NCBI RefSeq assembly: GCF_008107625.1
Contig: NZ_SDKK01000007.1
Span: 160,500-224,499, forward strand
Source of the DNA: Zoogloea oleivorans
GTDB lineage: Bacteria; Pseudomonadota; Gammaproteobacteria; Burkholderiales; Rhodocyclaceae
Direction: 5' to 3'
DNA: 64,000 bases
This document shows, in pieces, positions 38,744 through 46,930 of the stretch (positions within the stretch are counted from its first letter, which is position 1; each line of letters opens with the position of its first letter). The position numbers and the translations under genes were made by a program. The notes beneath the pieces are model-generated. The model had not been told where the DNA came from. It did no database searches and worked only from the letters and a program-made list of their open reading frames with translations.

Positions 38744-39792
38744 GGACTGGGTACTCCTTCGAAGAATGGCAAAACCGGCAACGGCGAAGCGCCCTCTGCA
38801 AGCAGCTCACGCAGTTCCAGCAACTGTGCCGCCACCGCCACGGCAATGGCCGCCGGCAGCTTGGAACGGACACCCGGGGCACCGATGGGACACACGATGC
38901 GCGCCACCGCCGCCGCGGAGCAGCCCTTGTGCAGCAGACGCTGACGAAAGCGTGCGTCCTTGGTCCGCGAGCCGATCAGGCCCAGAAAGCCGAAGCGTCC
39001 GGTCCTGAGCAGGCTCTCGCAGATGCTCAGGTCCTGGTCATGGCTGTGTGTCATCACCAGGTGCCAGGCCCCGGCCGGCGCCACAACGGCCTCGACGGCC
39101 GGCTCGTCGGTCGCCACGGCCTGCACCGCAGATGCGCGACGCGGCGACAAATCAGCCATCGCCGCGGTCAGCGTAGCCTCGCGGCTGTCGATCCAGGTAA
39201 TGCGAAAAGGCAGATCCGCCAGCACATGCACCAGCGCCTGGCCCACGTGGCCGGCACCATAAATCCACAGGGGCGTGCTGTCGTCGGTGAGGCGCTCGAC
39301 AAAATACGTTCGCCCGGCATGCTCAAGCAGGCCTGCCCGCCCGGCGAAATCCGGCAACGGCAAGCCGCGGGCGCGCGCCTGGCCGGCGCCCACTACAAGG
39401 CCGAAGTCGCTGCCATCGACGACGCAGTAGCGCAGCAATCCTGGCGCCGACACCAGGCCTTGCGCCTGCAGTTGCGTGTCGAAACGCTCCCAGTAGAGTT
39501 CCACCGAACCGCCACAGCACTGGCCCAGCGAAGCACCGAGGGCAAAGCGCTCGATCCGCCGTCCGGCCGTGGCTTCGCCGAGCATGTCACCGGCGATTTC
39601 CATCGCCCGCGCCTCCAGGTGGCCACCGCCGATGGAACCGCGGCTGTGCGCCGTGCCGTCGGCGTCACGCCAGAAGAGCAGCGTGGCGCCGGGCTCGCGG
39701 GGGACTGAGCCGCGCAGCGTCGCCACAACCACCCGGACCACCGCATGGCCGGCAGCCAGCAAAGCCGCCAGCGAGTCGATCCAGTCGTTCAT
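38740..39792 (-). CDS. xdhC: Xanthine dehydrogenase accessory protein
   Basis: 350 residues. An N-terminal XdhC/CoxI domain (about 10-75, LRGSVPREPGATLLF and SIGGGHLEARAM) is followed by a Rossmann-type domain with LWIYGAGHVGQALVHVLADL and VMTHSHDQDLSICESLLRTG. XdhC binds molybdenum cofactor, promotes its sulfuration and inserts it into XdhB. It overlaps the stop of xdhB by 4 bases and the ATPase start by 4. Confidence 0.92.
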   Translation of the reverse strand: MNDWIDSLAALLAAGHAVVRVVVATLRGSVPREPGATLLFWRDADGTAHSRGSIGGGHLEARAMEIAGDMLGEATAGRRIERFALGASLGQCCGGSVELYWERFDTQLQAQGLVSAPGLLRYCVVDGSDFGLVVGAGQARARGLPLPDFAGRAGLLEHAGRTYFVERLTDDSTPLWIYGAGHVGQALVHVLADLPFRITWIDSREATLTAAMADLSPRRASAVQAVATDEPAVEAVVAPAGAWHLVMTHSHDQDLSICESLLRTGRFGFLGLIGSRTKDARFRQRLLHKGCSAAAVARIVCPIGAPGVRSKLPAAIAVAVAAQLLELRELLAEGASPLPVLPFFEGVPSP

Positions 39793-42134
39793 GACAACCC
39801 CGCGCCGTCGAGTGCGCCAAGGGCACGCAGCACCGCCTCGGGCGTCGCCGGTGCCATCAGCCGGGCGGCCGCCCGGGCACCCGCCTCGCCATCACCAGCC
39901 GCGGCCGAAACGGCTTCGCGCAGTGCATGAAACACCGACATGGCGAGCATCAATGGCGGTTCGCCGACGGCCTTGGCGCGGAAGATGGTGTCTTCCCGGT
40001 TATCGGCCCGTTCCAGCAACTTGACGTGGGCCACTTCGGGCCAGTCGCTGACCGCCGGAATCTTGTAGGTAGACGGGGCGTGGGTCTTGAGGCGGCCCTC
40101 CCGGTCCCACCACAACTCTTCGCAGGTCAGCCAGCCGACCCCCTGCAAAAAGCCGCCCTCCACCTGCCCGATGTCGATGGCCGGATTGAGGGAGCGACCT
40201 GCGTCATGGAGGATGTCCACGCGCAGCAAGCGATGCTCGCCGGTGAGGGTGTCGATGGCCACTTCGGACACCGCCGCCCCGTAGGCAAAATAGTAGAAAG
40301 GCCGCCCCATCATGCTCTTGGGGTCGTAGTGGATCTTCGGCGTGGCGTAGAAGCCGGTGGACGACAGGGACACGCGGGCGAACCAGCTCTGACGGGCGGC
40401 TTCGGCAAACGGCAGGTGGGTCTCGCCGATGTGTACTTCACCTTGGGTAAAACGCACGGCAGCGCGGTCGGCGGCGTACTTGCCGGCCAGAAAATCCTGC
40501 ATGCGCCCGCGGATGATGCGCGCTGCCGCCTGGGCGGCCTTGCCGTTCAGGTCGGTTCCCGACGACGCCGCCGTGGCCGCCGTGTTGGGCACCTTGGCGG
40601 TGTCGGTGGCGCTGATCCGGATCGCCGACAAGGGCAGGCCGAACTCGTCGGCCACCACCTGGGCGACCTTGGTATGCAGCCCCTGCCCCATTTCCAGCCC
40701 ACCGTGGTTGAGCAGCACGCTACCGTCGGCATAGACGTGCACAAGGGCGCCGGCCTGGTTGAAATGGGTCGCCGTGAAGGAGATGCCGAACTTGACCGGG
40801 GTCAGCGCGATACCACGCTTCACCAGCGAACTGGCGGCGTTGCTACGCGCAATGGCGGCACGGCGGGCCTGGTAGTCGCTGCTCAGGGCCAGCCGGGAAA
40901 CCAGGTCGGCGATGATGTTGTCTTCGACACGCATCTGGTAATGCGTGACGTCACGCGTACCGATGCCATAGAAATTGCGCTGCCGCACCGCGAGCGGATC
41001 GCAACCAAGGCGGCGGGCGATGGCGTCGATCACCACCTCGATGACCATCATGCCCTGCGGGCCACCGAAGCCGCGAAAAGCAGTGTTGGACACCGTGTGG
41101 GTCTTGCAGCGGTGCGAGACGATGCGCACGTTGTCGAGGAAGTAGCAGTTGTCCAGGTGGAACATGGCGCGGTCGTTGACCGGCCCGGACAGGTCGGCCG
41201 AATAGCCGCAGCGCGACGCCAGCATCACATCGAGGGCCAGGATGCGGCCACCGGCATCGAAGCCGACCCGGTAGTCCGCCTCGAAGTCGTGACGCTTGCC
41301 GGTCATGGTCATGTCCGCATCCCGGTCGAGGCGCAGCTTGACGGCCCGCCCGAGGCGGCGCGCGGCGATGGCCGCAATCGCCGCAAACAGGGCCGGCTGG
41401 CTCTCCTTGCCACCAAAGGCACCGCCCAGGCGCCGGCACTGGATGCCGACCTCGTGGGCCGGCACGCCCAGCGCGTGGGCCACCACGTGCTGCACCTCGG
41501 TGGGGTTCTGGGTGGAACTGTGGATGACGAGGGAACCGTCGTCCTGGGGCAACGCCACTGCCACGTTGGCCTCCAGGTAGAAGTGCTCCTGGCCGCCCAG
41601 ACTGAAGCTGCCTTCCAGGCAGAATGGCGCAGCACCCAGCGCGACCTCGGCATCGCCCCGCTCCAGGCGCACCGTGGGCAGTACGAAGCTTTCCCGGGCC
41701 AGCGCCTCGCGGATGTCAAGAATGGCCGGCAGCACGTCGATGTCCACCCGCGCCAGGCGCAGTGCCCGACGGGCCGCATCCATCGACGTGGCGACCACCG
41801 CAAACAGCGGCTGACCGACGTGCTGGACTGCGTCAAAGGCGAAGATCGGATCGTCCTTGAGCACCGCCCCGTAGTTGTTCTCGCCGGGCACATCGGCGGC
41901 GGTGAGCACCGCCACCACGCCGGGCGCTGCCCGTACCAGCGACAGATCGAGTTCGCGGAGGCGTCCGTGAGCCACCTCGCTCTGGCCGATGGCCACATGC
42001 AGGGCACCGGCCGGCAACGGAATGTCGTCGGCGTAGTGTGCCCGCCCGGTGACGTGAAGCGGCGCACTCTCGTGGCGGATCGCCTTGCCGGACACACCAC
42101 CGGCCGGATTCTCGACGCGTGACGTACTCATCAT
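39789..42134 (-). CDS. xdhB: Xanthine dehydrogenase, molybdopterin-binding subunit
   Basis: 781 residues, full-length large subunit. Molybdenum-site elements include RRLGGAFGGKESQ, AFRGFGGPQGM, GLEMGQGLHTKVAQVVADEF and the C-terminal KAVGEPPLMLAMSVFHALRE, which carries the catalytic Glu. With XdhA and XdhC it hydroxylates hypoxanthine and xanthine to urate. It is tightly coupled to xdhA and xdhC by ATGA overlaps. The two-subunit format with separate FeS/FAD and Mo chains is the common bacterial form. Confidence 0.95.
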   Translation of the reverse strand: MMSTSRVENPAGGVSGKAIRHESAPLHVTGRAHYADDIPLPAGALHVAIGQSEVAHGRLRELDLSLVRAAPGVVAVLTAADVPGENNYGAVLKDDPIFAFDAVQHVGQPLFAVVATSMDAARRALRLARVDIDVLPAILDIREALARESFVLPTVRLERGDAEVALGAAPFCLEGSFSLGGQEHFYLEANVAVALPQDDGSLVIHSSTQNPTEVQHVVAHALGVPAHEVGIQCRRLGGAFGGKESQPALFAAIAAIAARRLGRAVKLRLDRDADMTMTGKRHDFEADYRVGFDAGGRILALDVMLASRCGYSADLSGPVNDRAMFHLDNCYFLDNVRIVSHRCKTHTVSNTAFRGFGGPQGMMVIEVVIDAIARRLGCDPLAVRQRNFYGIGTRDVTHYQMRVEDNIIADLVSRLALSSDYQARRAAIARSNAASSLVKRGIALTPVKFGISFTATHFNQAGALVHVYADGSVLLNHGGLEMGQGLHTKVAQVVADEFGLPLSAIRISATDTAKVPNTAATAASSGTDLNGKAAQAAARIIRGRMQDFLAGKYAADRAAVRFTQGEVHIGETHLPFAEAARQSWFARVSLSSTGFYATPKIHYDPKSMMGRPFYYFAYGAAVSEVAIDTLTGEHRLLRVDILHDAGRSLNPAIDIGQVEGGFLQGVGWLTCEELWWDREGRLKTHAPSTYKIPAVSDWPEVAHVKLLERADNREDTIFRAKAVGEPPLMLAMSVFHALREAVSAAAGDGEAGARAAARLMAPATPEAVLRALGALDGAGLS

Positions 42135-43618
42135 GCGTCCCCCACCAAAAGGCTGACCGGTTGCAGCGCGTCAAGGCGCTCGGCGGATGTGCCGTTGCGC
42201 TCGAACCAGAAGCGGCGCAACAGGTTTGCAGCCACCGCGACCCGGTAGGTCTGGCTGGCGCGCATGTCGCTGAGCGGCGCGTAGTCGCGGGACAACGCCC
42301 GCGCGGCAGCGTCCACCGCAGCCATGCTCCAGGCTTGCCCGAGCAGGGCCTGTTCGGCATGACGGGCGCGGGCCGGCGTAGCCGCCATGCCGCCAAAGGC
42401 AATACGGGCGGCACTGACCTGTCCGCCACAGACGGTCACGGCAAAGCCGCCACACACAGCGGAAATGTCCTGGTCGCGGCGCTTGGCAATTTTGTAGACC
42501 GCCAGGTGGGTATCGGGCGCCAGTGCCGGCACGAAGACCGACTCCACGAACTCGCCCGGCGCCAGATCCTTCTGGCGATAACCCAGGTAAAGGTCTTCAA
42601 GGGGAATCTCGCGGGTCGCCCCACCCTTGCGCAGGCGAACCCGGGCGCCCAGCGCAATCAGCGCCGGCATCGCGTCGCCGATGGGCGAGCCGTTGGCGAT
42701 GTTGCCGCACAGGGTGCCGGCATTGCGTATCGGCCGCGAGGCGAAACGCCGGGCCAGTTCTGCCAACTGCGGGCAAGCCGCGACGATTGCCGCGAAGGCC
42801 GCCTCCAGGCGCACCGCCGCGCCAATGCGCAAACCCTCCTCGGTGTACGCGATGGCTTTCAGTTCGACCACGTTGCCAATGTAGAGCAAGGGCGGCAGCG
42901 TGCGCATTTCCTTGGTCACCCACAAGCCGATGTCGGTGCCGCCGGCCAGGATCAGCGCATCGGGATGGGCTTCGTATTCGGCGGCGAAGGCGTCGAGGCT
43001 GCGCGGGGCCGTATAGCCGGGCAACCGGCAGTCCTGGCTGCGCTGCAGCGCCCGCAGTCGTTCGATACGCGCCGGGTCGGCCGCATCGGCAGGACTCCAG
43101 CGGGACGGGGCCGGGTAGCGCGTCATCGCCAGCCCGGCGTCGATGATCGGCCGATAGCCGGTACACCGGCACAGATTGCCCGACAGGGCATCGAGCACGC
43201 CTTCGCGACTCGGCGCGGCATCACCCAGCTCAAGATAGTGGGCCAACAACGACATCACGAAACCCGGTGTGCAGAACCCGCACTGGGATGCGTGATTGTC
43301 GACAAGTGCCTGCTGAACCGGATGCAATTGCCCGTCTGCTGCGGCGAGTCCCTGGGCGGTGAGCACCTCCTTGCCGTCTACGGTCGGCACCAGGCACAGG
43401 CAGGCGTTCACGGCCCGCCAGTCGATGCGCGCGCCGTCGAGTTCACCGATCACCACCGTGCACGCACCACAGTCGCCTTCCGCACAGCCCTCCTTGACAC
43501 CGGTACACCCCTGCTCGCGCAGGTAATTGAGCAGGGTCGTGGAAGGGGCCAGCCCGTGGGCTTCGACCGGCGTTCCATCCACGATGAATTTGATCGCCTG
43601 TTCGGCTTGCGCCATCAT
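42131..43618 (-). CDS. xdhA: Xanthine dehydrogenase, FeS/FAD subunit
   Basis: About 495 residues. The plant-type 2Fe-2S domain has CTGVKEGCAEGDCGACTVV, the second cluster CGFCTPG and LCRCTGY, and the FAD domain LILAGGTDIGLWV and RNAGTLCGNIANGSPIGD. It passes electrons from the Mo site to NAD. Two ATGs, 43618 and 43615, follow GAGGACTGG; an ATG at 43660 precedes that site and is less likely. A sigma-54 promoter match lies upstream at 43704-43718. First gene of the operon xdhABC-ATPase-permease-permease. Confidence 0.93.
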   Translation of the reverse strand: MMAQAEQAIKFIVDGTPVEAHGLAPSTTLLNYLREQGCTGVKEGCAEGDCGACTVVIGELDGARIDWRAVNACLCLVPTVDGKEVLTAQGLAAADGQLHPVQQALVDNHASQCGFCTPGFVMSLLAHYLELGDAAPSREGVLDALSGNLCRCTGYRPIIDAGLAMTRYPAPSRWSPADAADPARIERLRALQRSQDCRLPGYTAPRSLDAFAAEYEAHPDALILAGGTDIGLWVTKEMRTLPPLLYIGNVVELKAIAYTEEGLRIGAAVRLEAAFAAIVAACPQLAELARRFASRPIRNAGTLCGNIANGSPIGDAMPALIALGARVRLRKGGATREIPLEDLYLGYRQKDLAPGEFVESVFVPALAPDTHLAVYKIAKRRDQDISAVCGGFAVTVCGGQVSAARIAFGGMAATPARARHAEQALLGQAWSMAAVDAAARALSRDYAPLSDMRASQTYRVAVAANLLRRFWFERNGTSAERLDALQPVSLLVGDA

Positions 43619-43663
43619 CCAGTCCTCATTTCGGCAAAGCTCGTCGACGGGCAGCATCACGTT

Positions 43664-43695
43664 TTGTACACCGCGTGAGCACGGATTGTGTGTAA
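43664..43695. promoter_or_regulatory. Candidate GntR operator sites upstream of xdhA
   Basis: TTGTACACCG (43664-43673) and TTGTGTGTAA (43686-43695) each match 7 of 10 bases of the perfect palindrome TTGTATACAA found at 44576. The second covers the predicted xdhA transcription start at about 43692. The FCD-type GntR gene is divergent at 43764. Operator function is inferred. Confidence 0.4.
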
Positions 43696-43703
43696 TGCTT
43701 CTA

Positions 43704-43718
43704 GCAATTCATGTGCCA
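43704..43718 (-). promoter_or_regulatory. Sigma-54 promoter of xdhABC-transporter operon
   Basis: On the minus strand TGGCACATGAATTGC matches the -24/-12 consensus TGGCAC-N5-TTGC at every defined position. Transcription would start near 43692, about 75 bases before xdhA. Confidence 0.72.
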
Positions 43719-43763
43719 CTCAAGCCGGCCGGCGCCGGCTGCCTACAATGGAGTCCGTTGAAG

Positions 43764-44498
43764 ATGACCAGCAAACCCCGCCCTGCCCCGCGCACCCCCG
43801 CCATGCCGCCTGCAACCACGGCAAAACGGGGCACCATTGCGGTGGACCTGCAGATCTACAAGGCGGTTTTCAACGCCGTGATGAGCCAGCGCCTGCCGCC
43901 CGGCACGCGCCTTGGCGAGGCGGAATTCTGCGAGCTGTACCAGGTCAGCCGCACAACGGTGCGCAAGGCACTGCAGCGCCTCGCCCACGAACACATCATT
44001 GAACTGCGCCCCAACCGGGGGGCGGTGGTGGCCTCACCGTCGCCGGACGAGGCGCGACAAGTCTTCGCCGCCCGCCGGGCCATCGAGCGCGAGATCGTGC
44101 CACTGGTCATCCGCAACGCCGGACCGGCGGCCCTGACACGTCTGCGCCTGGCCATCCAGGCCGAACATCAGGCCCTTCACGCGGGCGATCGCCCCAACTG
44201 GATCCGCCTCGGCGGCGAATTCCACCTGCTGCTGGCAGAACTGGCGGGCAACACGGTCCTGCAGCGCTTCATGAGCGAACTGGTGTCGCGCTGCTCCCTC
44301 ATCATTGCCCTCTACGACACGGGCGGAGCGCCCATGTGCGCCGATGACGAGCATGAGCATCTCGTTCAACTGATGGAGGCTGGCCGTGCCGAGGAAGCCA
44401 CGACGCTGATGGAAAGCCATCTGCAGGCCATCGAGACGCGCCTGCGCCTCGGCGAGCCGAAAAAGAAGCTCAGCCTGGCCGAAGCCCTGTCGGGCTGA
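43764..44498 (+). CDS. GntR-family (FCD domain) regulator of purine genes
   Basis: 244 residues. The winged helix lies at about 28-90 (LQIYKAVFNAVMSQRLPPGT and YQVSRTTVRKALQRLAHEHI) and an FCD ligand domain follows (about 98-225), with His residues in EFHLLLAELAGNT and LMESHLQAIETRL that usually bind a metal. ATG 43764 has GGAG-like and GAAG sequence upstream; the frame extends to 43527 over the xdhA end. It sits between the divergent xdh operon and the tsx-bmp operon, so it is the probable local regulator. Confidence 0.88.
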   Translation: MTSKPRPAPRTPAMPPATTAKRGTIAVDLQIYKAVFNAVMSQRLPPGTRLGEAEFCELYQVSRTTVRKALQRLAHEHIIELRPNRGAVVASPSPDEARQVFAARRAIEREIVPLVIRNAGPAALTRLRLAIQAEHQALHAGDRPNWIRLGGEFHLLLAELAGNTVLQRFMSELVSRCSLIIALYDTGGAPMCADDEHEHLVQLMEAGRAEEATTLMESHLQAIETRLRLGEPKKKLSLAEALSG

Positions 44499-44499
44499 T

Positions 44500-44516
44500 C
44501 CGCCGGCTCGGCGGAC
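44500..44516 (+). terminator. Hairpin directly after the GntR gene
   Basis: TCCGCCG and CGGCGGA form a 7-bp stem with a 3-base loop immediately after the TGA. No T-run follows, so termination may be weak or Rho-assisted. Confidence 0.35.
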
Positions 44517-44895
44517 GCCTCAAACGCCCCGCTCTGACAGTAAAAAAAGATAAAACGGGAAAGTGAAATATTTTTTTGTATACAATTTACCCCCCTATCT
44601 TCTTCCTCTTTTTTTGCGCCCGACTTTCTTTTGCACCGCACCATAAAAGGTCCTGCACGGACCCAGAATCCCCACAATAGTGCTTCACATCAAGGTTAAA
44701 CCAGCCTTCCCCACTGGCCACAGGCATCCCCAAAGTCATTGCATCCCGCTGAAAACAGCTCTTTTCGAGTACCGGCTTTTAGCTGGCCCGCTATTTGCAA
44801 GCGGTGTCGCCAAGACGGAATGAATCCAATTTCTTGAAACATTGGATTCAAAACAATTCCGATCAAGCGACCCACCAAACGCAAAAGGAGCTGTC
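44517..44895 (+). promoter_or_regulatory. Long upstream region of tsx-bmp genes
   Basis: About 380 bp with no gene. It contains an AT-rich block with the perfect palindrome TTGTATACAA at 44576-44585, a candidate GntR site, NtrC-like half sites such as TTGCACCGCACCA near 44632, and the sigma-54 element at 44784. The length and layout fit an enhancer-dependent promoter. Confidence 0.5.
44784..44798 (+). promoter_or_regulatory. Sigma-54 promoter of tsx-bmp
   Basis: TGGCCCGCTATTTGC has GG and GC in exact -24/-12 spacing, one mismatch to TGGCACG, and a perfect TTGC. The start would be near 44810, about 86 bases before the porin gene. Confidence 0.68.
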
Positions 44896-45762
44896 ATGAA
44901 GTGCCGGACTTTCGAACGCCTCGCCCTCTCCATCGCCCTGGCTGCCTGTGGCTCTGCCGCACAGGCGGCCGAGTGGAGCGACACCTCCATCGGATACCGC
45001 TACGGGACCACCTTTGGCGAGCCCTTCAACAAGGAAGACATCGCCAAGAACATCTTCAACCTGACCCACGTCAGCGGCTACAAGTACGGCACCAACTTCC
45101 TCAATGTGGACATGCTGCTGTCCGACAACAAGGATCCGGCCAGCAAGGGCTCGTCAAGCGGGGCGCAGGAAGTCTATGTGGTCTATCGCCATACCCTCGA
45201 CATCGGCAAGGTGAGCGGCAAGAACTTCAGCTTCGGTCCGGTGCGCGGCATCGGCGCGACGGCCGGGTTCGACCTCAACACCAAGAACGACGCCGGCTAC
45301 AACTCGAGCAAGCGCATGATCGTCGCCGGCCCGACCCTGATGATGAACGTGCCCGGCTTTCTCAATGTGAGCCTGCTGGCCCTGTGGGAGAGCAACGCGC
45401 CCTACAACAGCTACACGGGCGTCCACACCCCGCGCTACGATTACGACGTGCATCCCATGCTGAACCTCGCCTGGGGGATTCCGTTCGATGTGGCCGGCGT
45501 GGCACTGTCCTTCGAGGGCTTTGCCAACTTCATCGCCGCCAAGGGCACCAATGAATTCGGCGGCGGCACGGCAGCCGAAACCAACATCGACATGCAGGTC
45601 ATGTACGACGTGAGCCCGCTCATCGGCGCCAGCAAGAAGACCTTCAAGGTCGGCCTCGAATACCAGTACTGGCGCAACAAGTTCGGCAACCCCCACTCCG
45701 GTCCGGCTGGCGATGGCGCCTTCGCCAAGACCCCGATGATCCGCGCCGAATACCACTTCTGA
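44896..45762 (+). CDS. Tsx-like outer-membrane nucleoside channel
   Basis: 288 residues. A signal peptide (about 1-24) precedes WSDTSIGYRYGTTFGEPFN, the typical start of the Tsx/OmpP-type nucleoside porins, and the protein ends in FAKTPMIRAEYHF with the terminal Phe of outer-membrane beta barrels. AAAAGGAG precedes ATG 44896; the frame from 44842 is rejected. It is followed 17 bp later by the BMP binding protein, so it probably carries purines or nucleosides across the outer membrane. Confidence 0.83.
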   Translation: MKCRTFERLALSIALAACGSAAQAAEWSDTSIGYRYGTTFGEPFNKEDIAKNIFNLTHVSGYKYGTNFLNVDMLLSDNKDPASKGSSSGAQEVYVVYRHTLDIGKVSGKNFSFGPVRGIGATAGFDLNTKNDAGYNSSKRMIVAGPTLMMNVPGFLNVSLLALWESNAPYNSYTGVHTPRYDYDVHPMLNLAWGIPFDVAGVALSFEGFANFIAAKGTNEFGGGTAAETNIDMQVMYDVSPLIGASKKTFKVGLEYQYWRNKFGNPHSGPAGDGAFAKTPMIRAEYHF

Positions 45763-45779
45763 GCACAGGAGAACGCCCC

Positions 45780-46862
45780 ATGAAACGCCGCACATTCTTT
45801 GCCCTGGCAAGCCTGAGCGCTGCCACCCTGATGACCTCCGGCGCCCCAGCCATGGCCGCCGAGCCGCTGAAGATCGGCTTTGTCTATGTCGGCCCGGTCG
45901 GCGATGCCGGCTGGACCTACGCTCACGACCAGGGCCGCCTGGCCCTTGAAGCCGCGCTGGGCAACAAGATCAAAACGACGTATGTGGAAAACGTGCCCGA
46001 AGGCGCTGACGCCGAGCGCGTCATCCGCAAGCTCGCCACCGAAGGCAACAAGCTGATCTTCACCACCTCCTTCGGCTACATGAACCCCACCGCCAAGGTC
46101 GCCAAGGACTTCCCCGGCGTGGTCTTCGAACACGCCACGGGCTACAAGACCGGCAAGAACCTGGGCACCTACGAAACCCGCTTCTACGAGGGCGCCTACC
46201 TGCTTGGCGTCGTGGCGGGCAAGATGACCAAGACCAACACGCTGGGCGTGGTCGGCTCCTTCCCGATCCCGGAGGTCGTGCGCAACATCAACGCCTTCAC
46301 CCTCGGGGCGCAGAGCGTCAATCCGGCCGTCAAGACCAAGGTGATCTGGGTGAACAGCTGGTACGACCCGGCCAAGGAACGCCAGGCCGCCGAAACCCTG
46401 ATCGCCCAGAAGGCCGACGTGCTGAGCCAGAACACCGACTCCCCCGCCGCGCTGCAGGCCGCCCAGGAAAAAGGCGTGTATGCCTTCGGCTGGGATTCGG
46501 ACATGGTCAAGTTCGCCCCCAAGGCCCACCTGACCGCCAACATCAATGAATGGGGCGGCTACTACACCGATACCGCCAAGGCCGTGCTGGCCGGCACCTG
46601 GAAGCCCCGTGAAGTGCGGGGCGGCCTGGCCGAAGGCATGGTGCGCATGGCACCGCTGAACCCGGTCGTCCCGGCCGATGCGGCGGCACTCTTCAACGAG
46701 AAGAAGAAGCTCATCGCGGAAGGCAAGTTCCATCCCTTCCAGGGCCCGCTGAAGGATCAGTCCGGCGCCATCAAGGTGGCCGCCGGCGCCGTGATGCCGC
46801 TCAAGGAACTGCTGTCGTTGAACTACTACGTCCAGGGCGTCGAAGGCAGCGTGCCGAAATAA
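45780..46862 (+). CDS. BMP-family periplasmic purine/nucleoside-binding protein
   Basis: 360 residues with an N-terminal RR signal peptide (about 1-26, KRRTFFALASLSAATLMTSG) and BMP-family blocks: KIGFVYVGPVGDAGWTYAHD, LIFTTSFGYMNPTAKVAKDF, GVVGSFPIPEVVRNINAFTL and AFGWDSDMVKFAPKAHLT. It is the missing binding protein for the ABC transporter encoded in the xdh operon, located on the other side of the regulator. CAGGAGAA precedes the ATG. Confidence 0.9.
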   Translation: MKRRTFFALASLSAATLMTSGAPAMAAEPLKIGFVYVGPVGDAGWTYAHDQGRLALEAALGNKIKTTYVENVPEGADAERVIRKLATEGNKLIFTTSFGYMNPTAKVAKDFPGVVFEHATGYKTGKNLGTYETRFYEGAYLLGVVAGKMTKTNTLGVVGSFPIPEVVRNINAFTLGAQSVNPAVKTKVIWVNSWYDPAKERQAAETLIAQKADVLSQNTDSPAALQAAQEKGVYAFGWDSDMVKFAPKAHLTANINEWGGYYTDTAKAVLAGTWKPREVRGGLAEGMVRMAPLNPVVPADAAALFNEKKKLIAEGKFHPFQGPLKDQSGAIKVAAGAVMPLKELLSLNYYVQGVEGSVPK

Positions 46863-46870
46863 GCCTGCGC

Positions 46871-46901
46871 AGGGCGGGGCCGGCGACATCGGCCCCGCCC
46901 T
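46871..46901 (+). terminator. Strong 12-bp GC hairpin after bmp gene
   Basis: AGGGCGGGGCCG and CGGCCCCGCCCT pair perfectly around a 7-base loop, 9 bases after the stop. There is no T-run. It probably stabilises or attenuates the tsx-bmp transcript before the Rieske gene. Confidence 0.5.
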
Positions 46902-46930
46902 GGTTCGATCCCGGTACTCAACGAAAGACC

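Noticed and set aside
39927-43678. Plus-strand frames of 731 and 519 codons opposite xdhB and xdhA
   Set aside because: Shadows of recognised xanthine dehydrogenase subunits with low-complexity translations.
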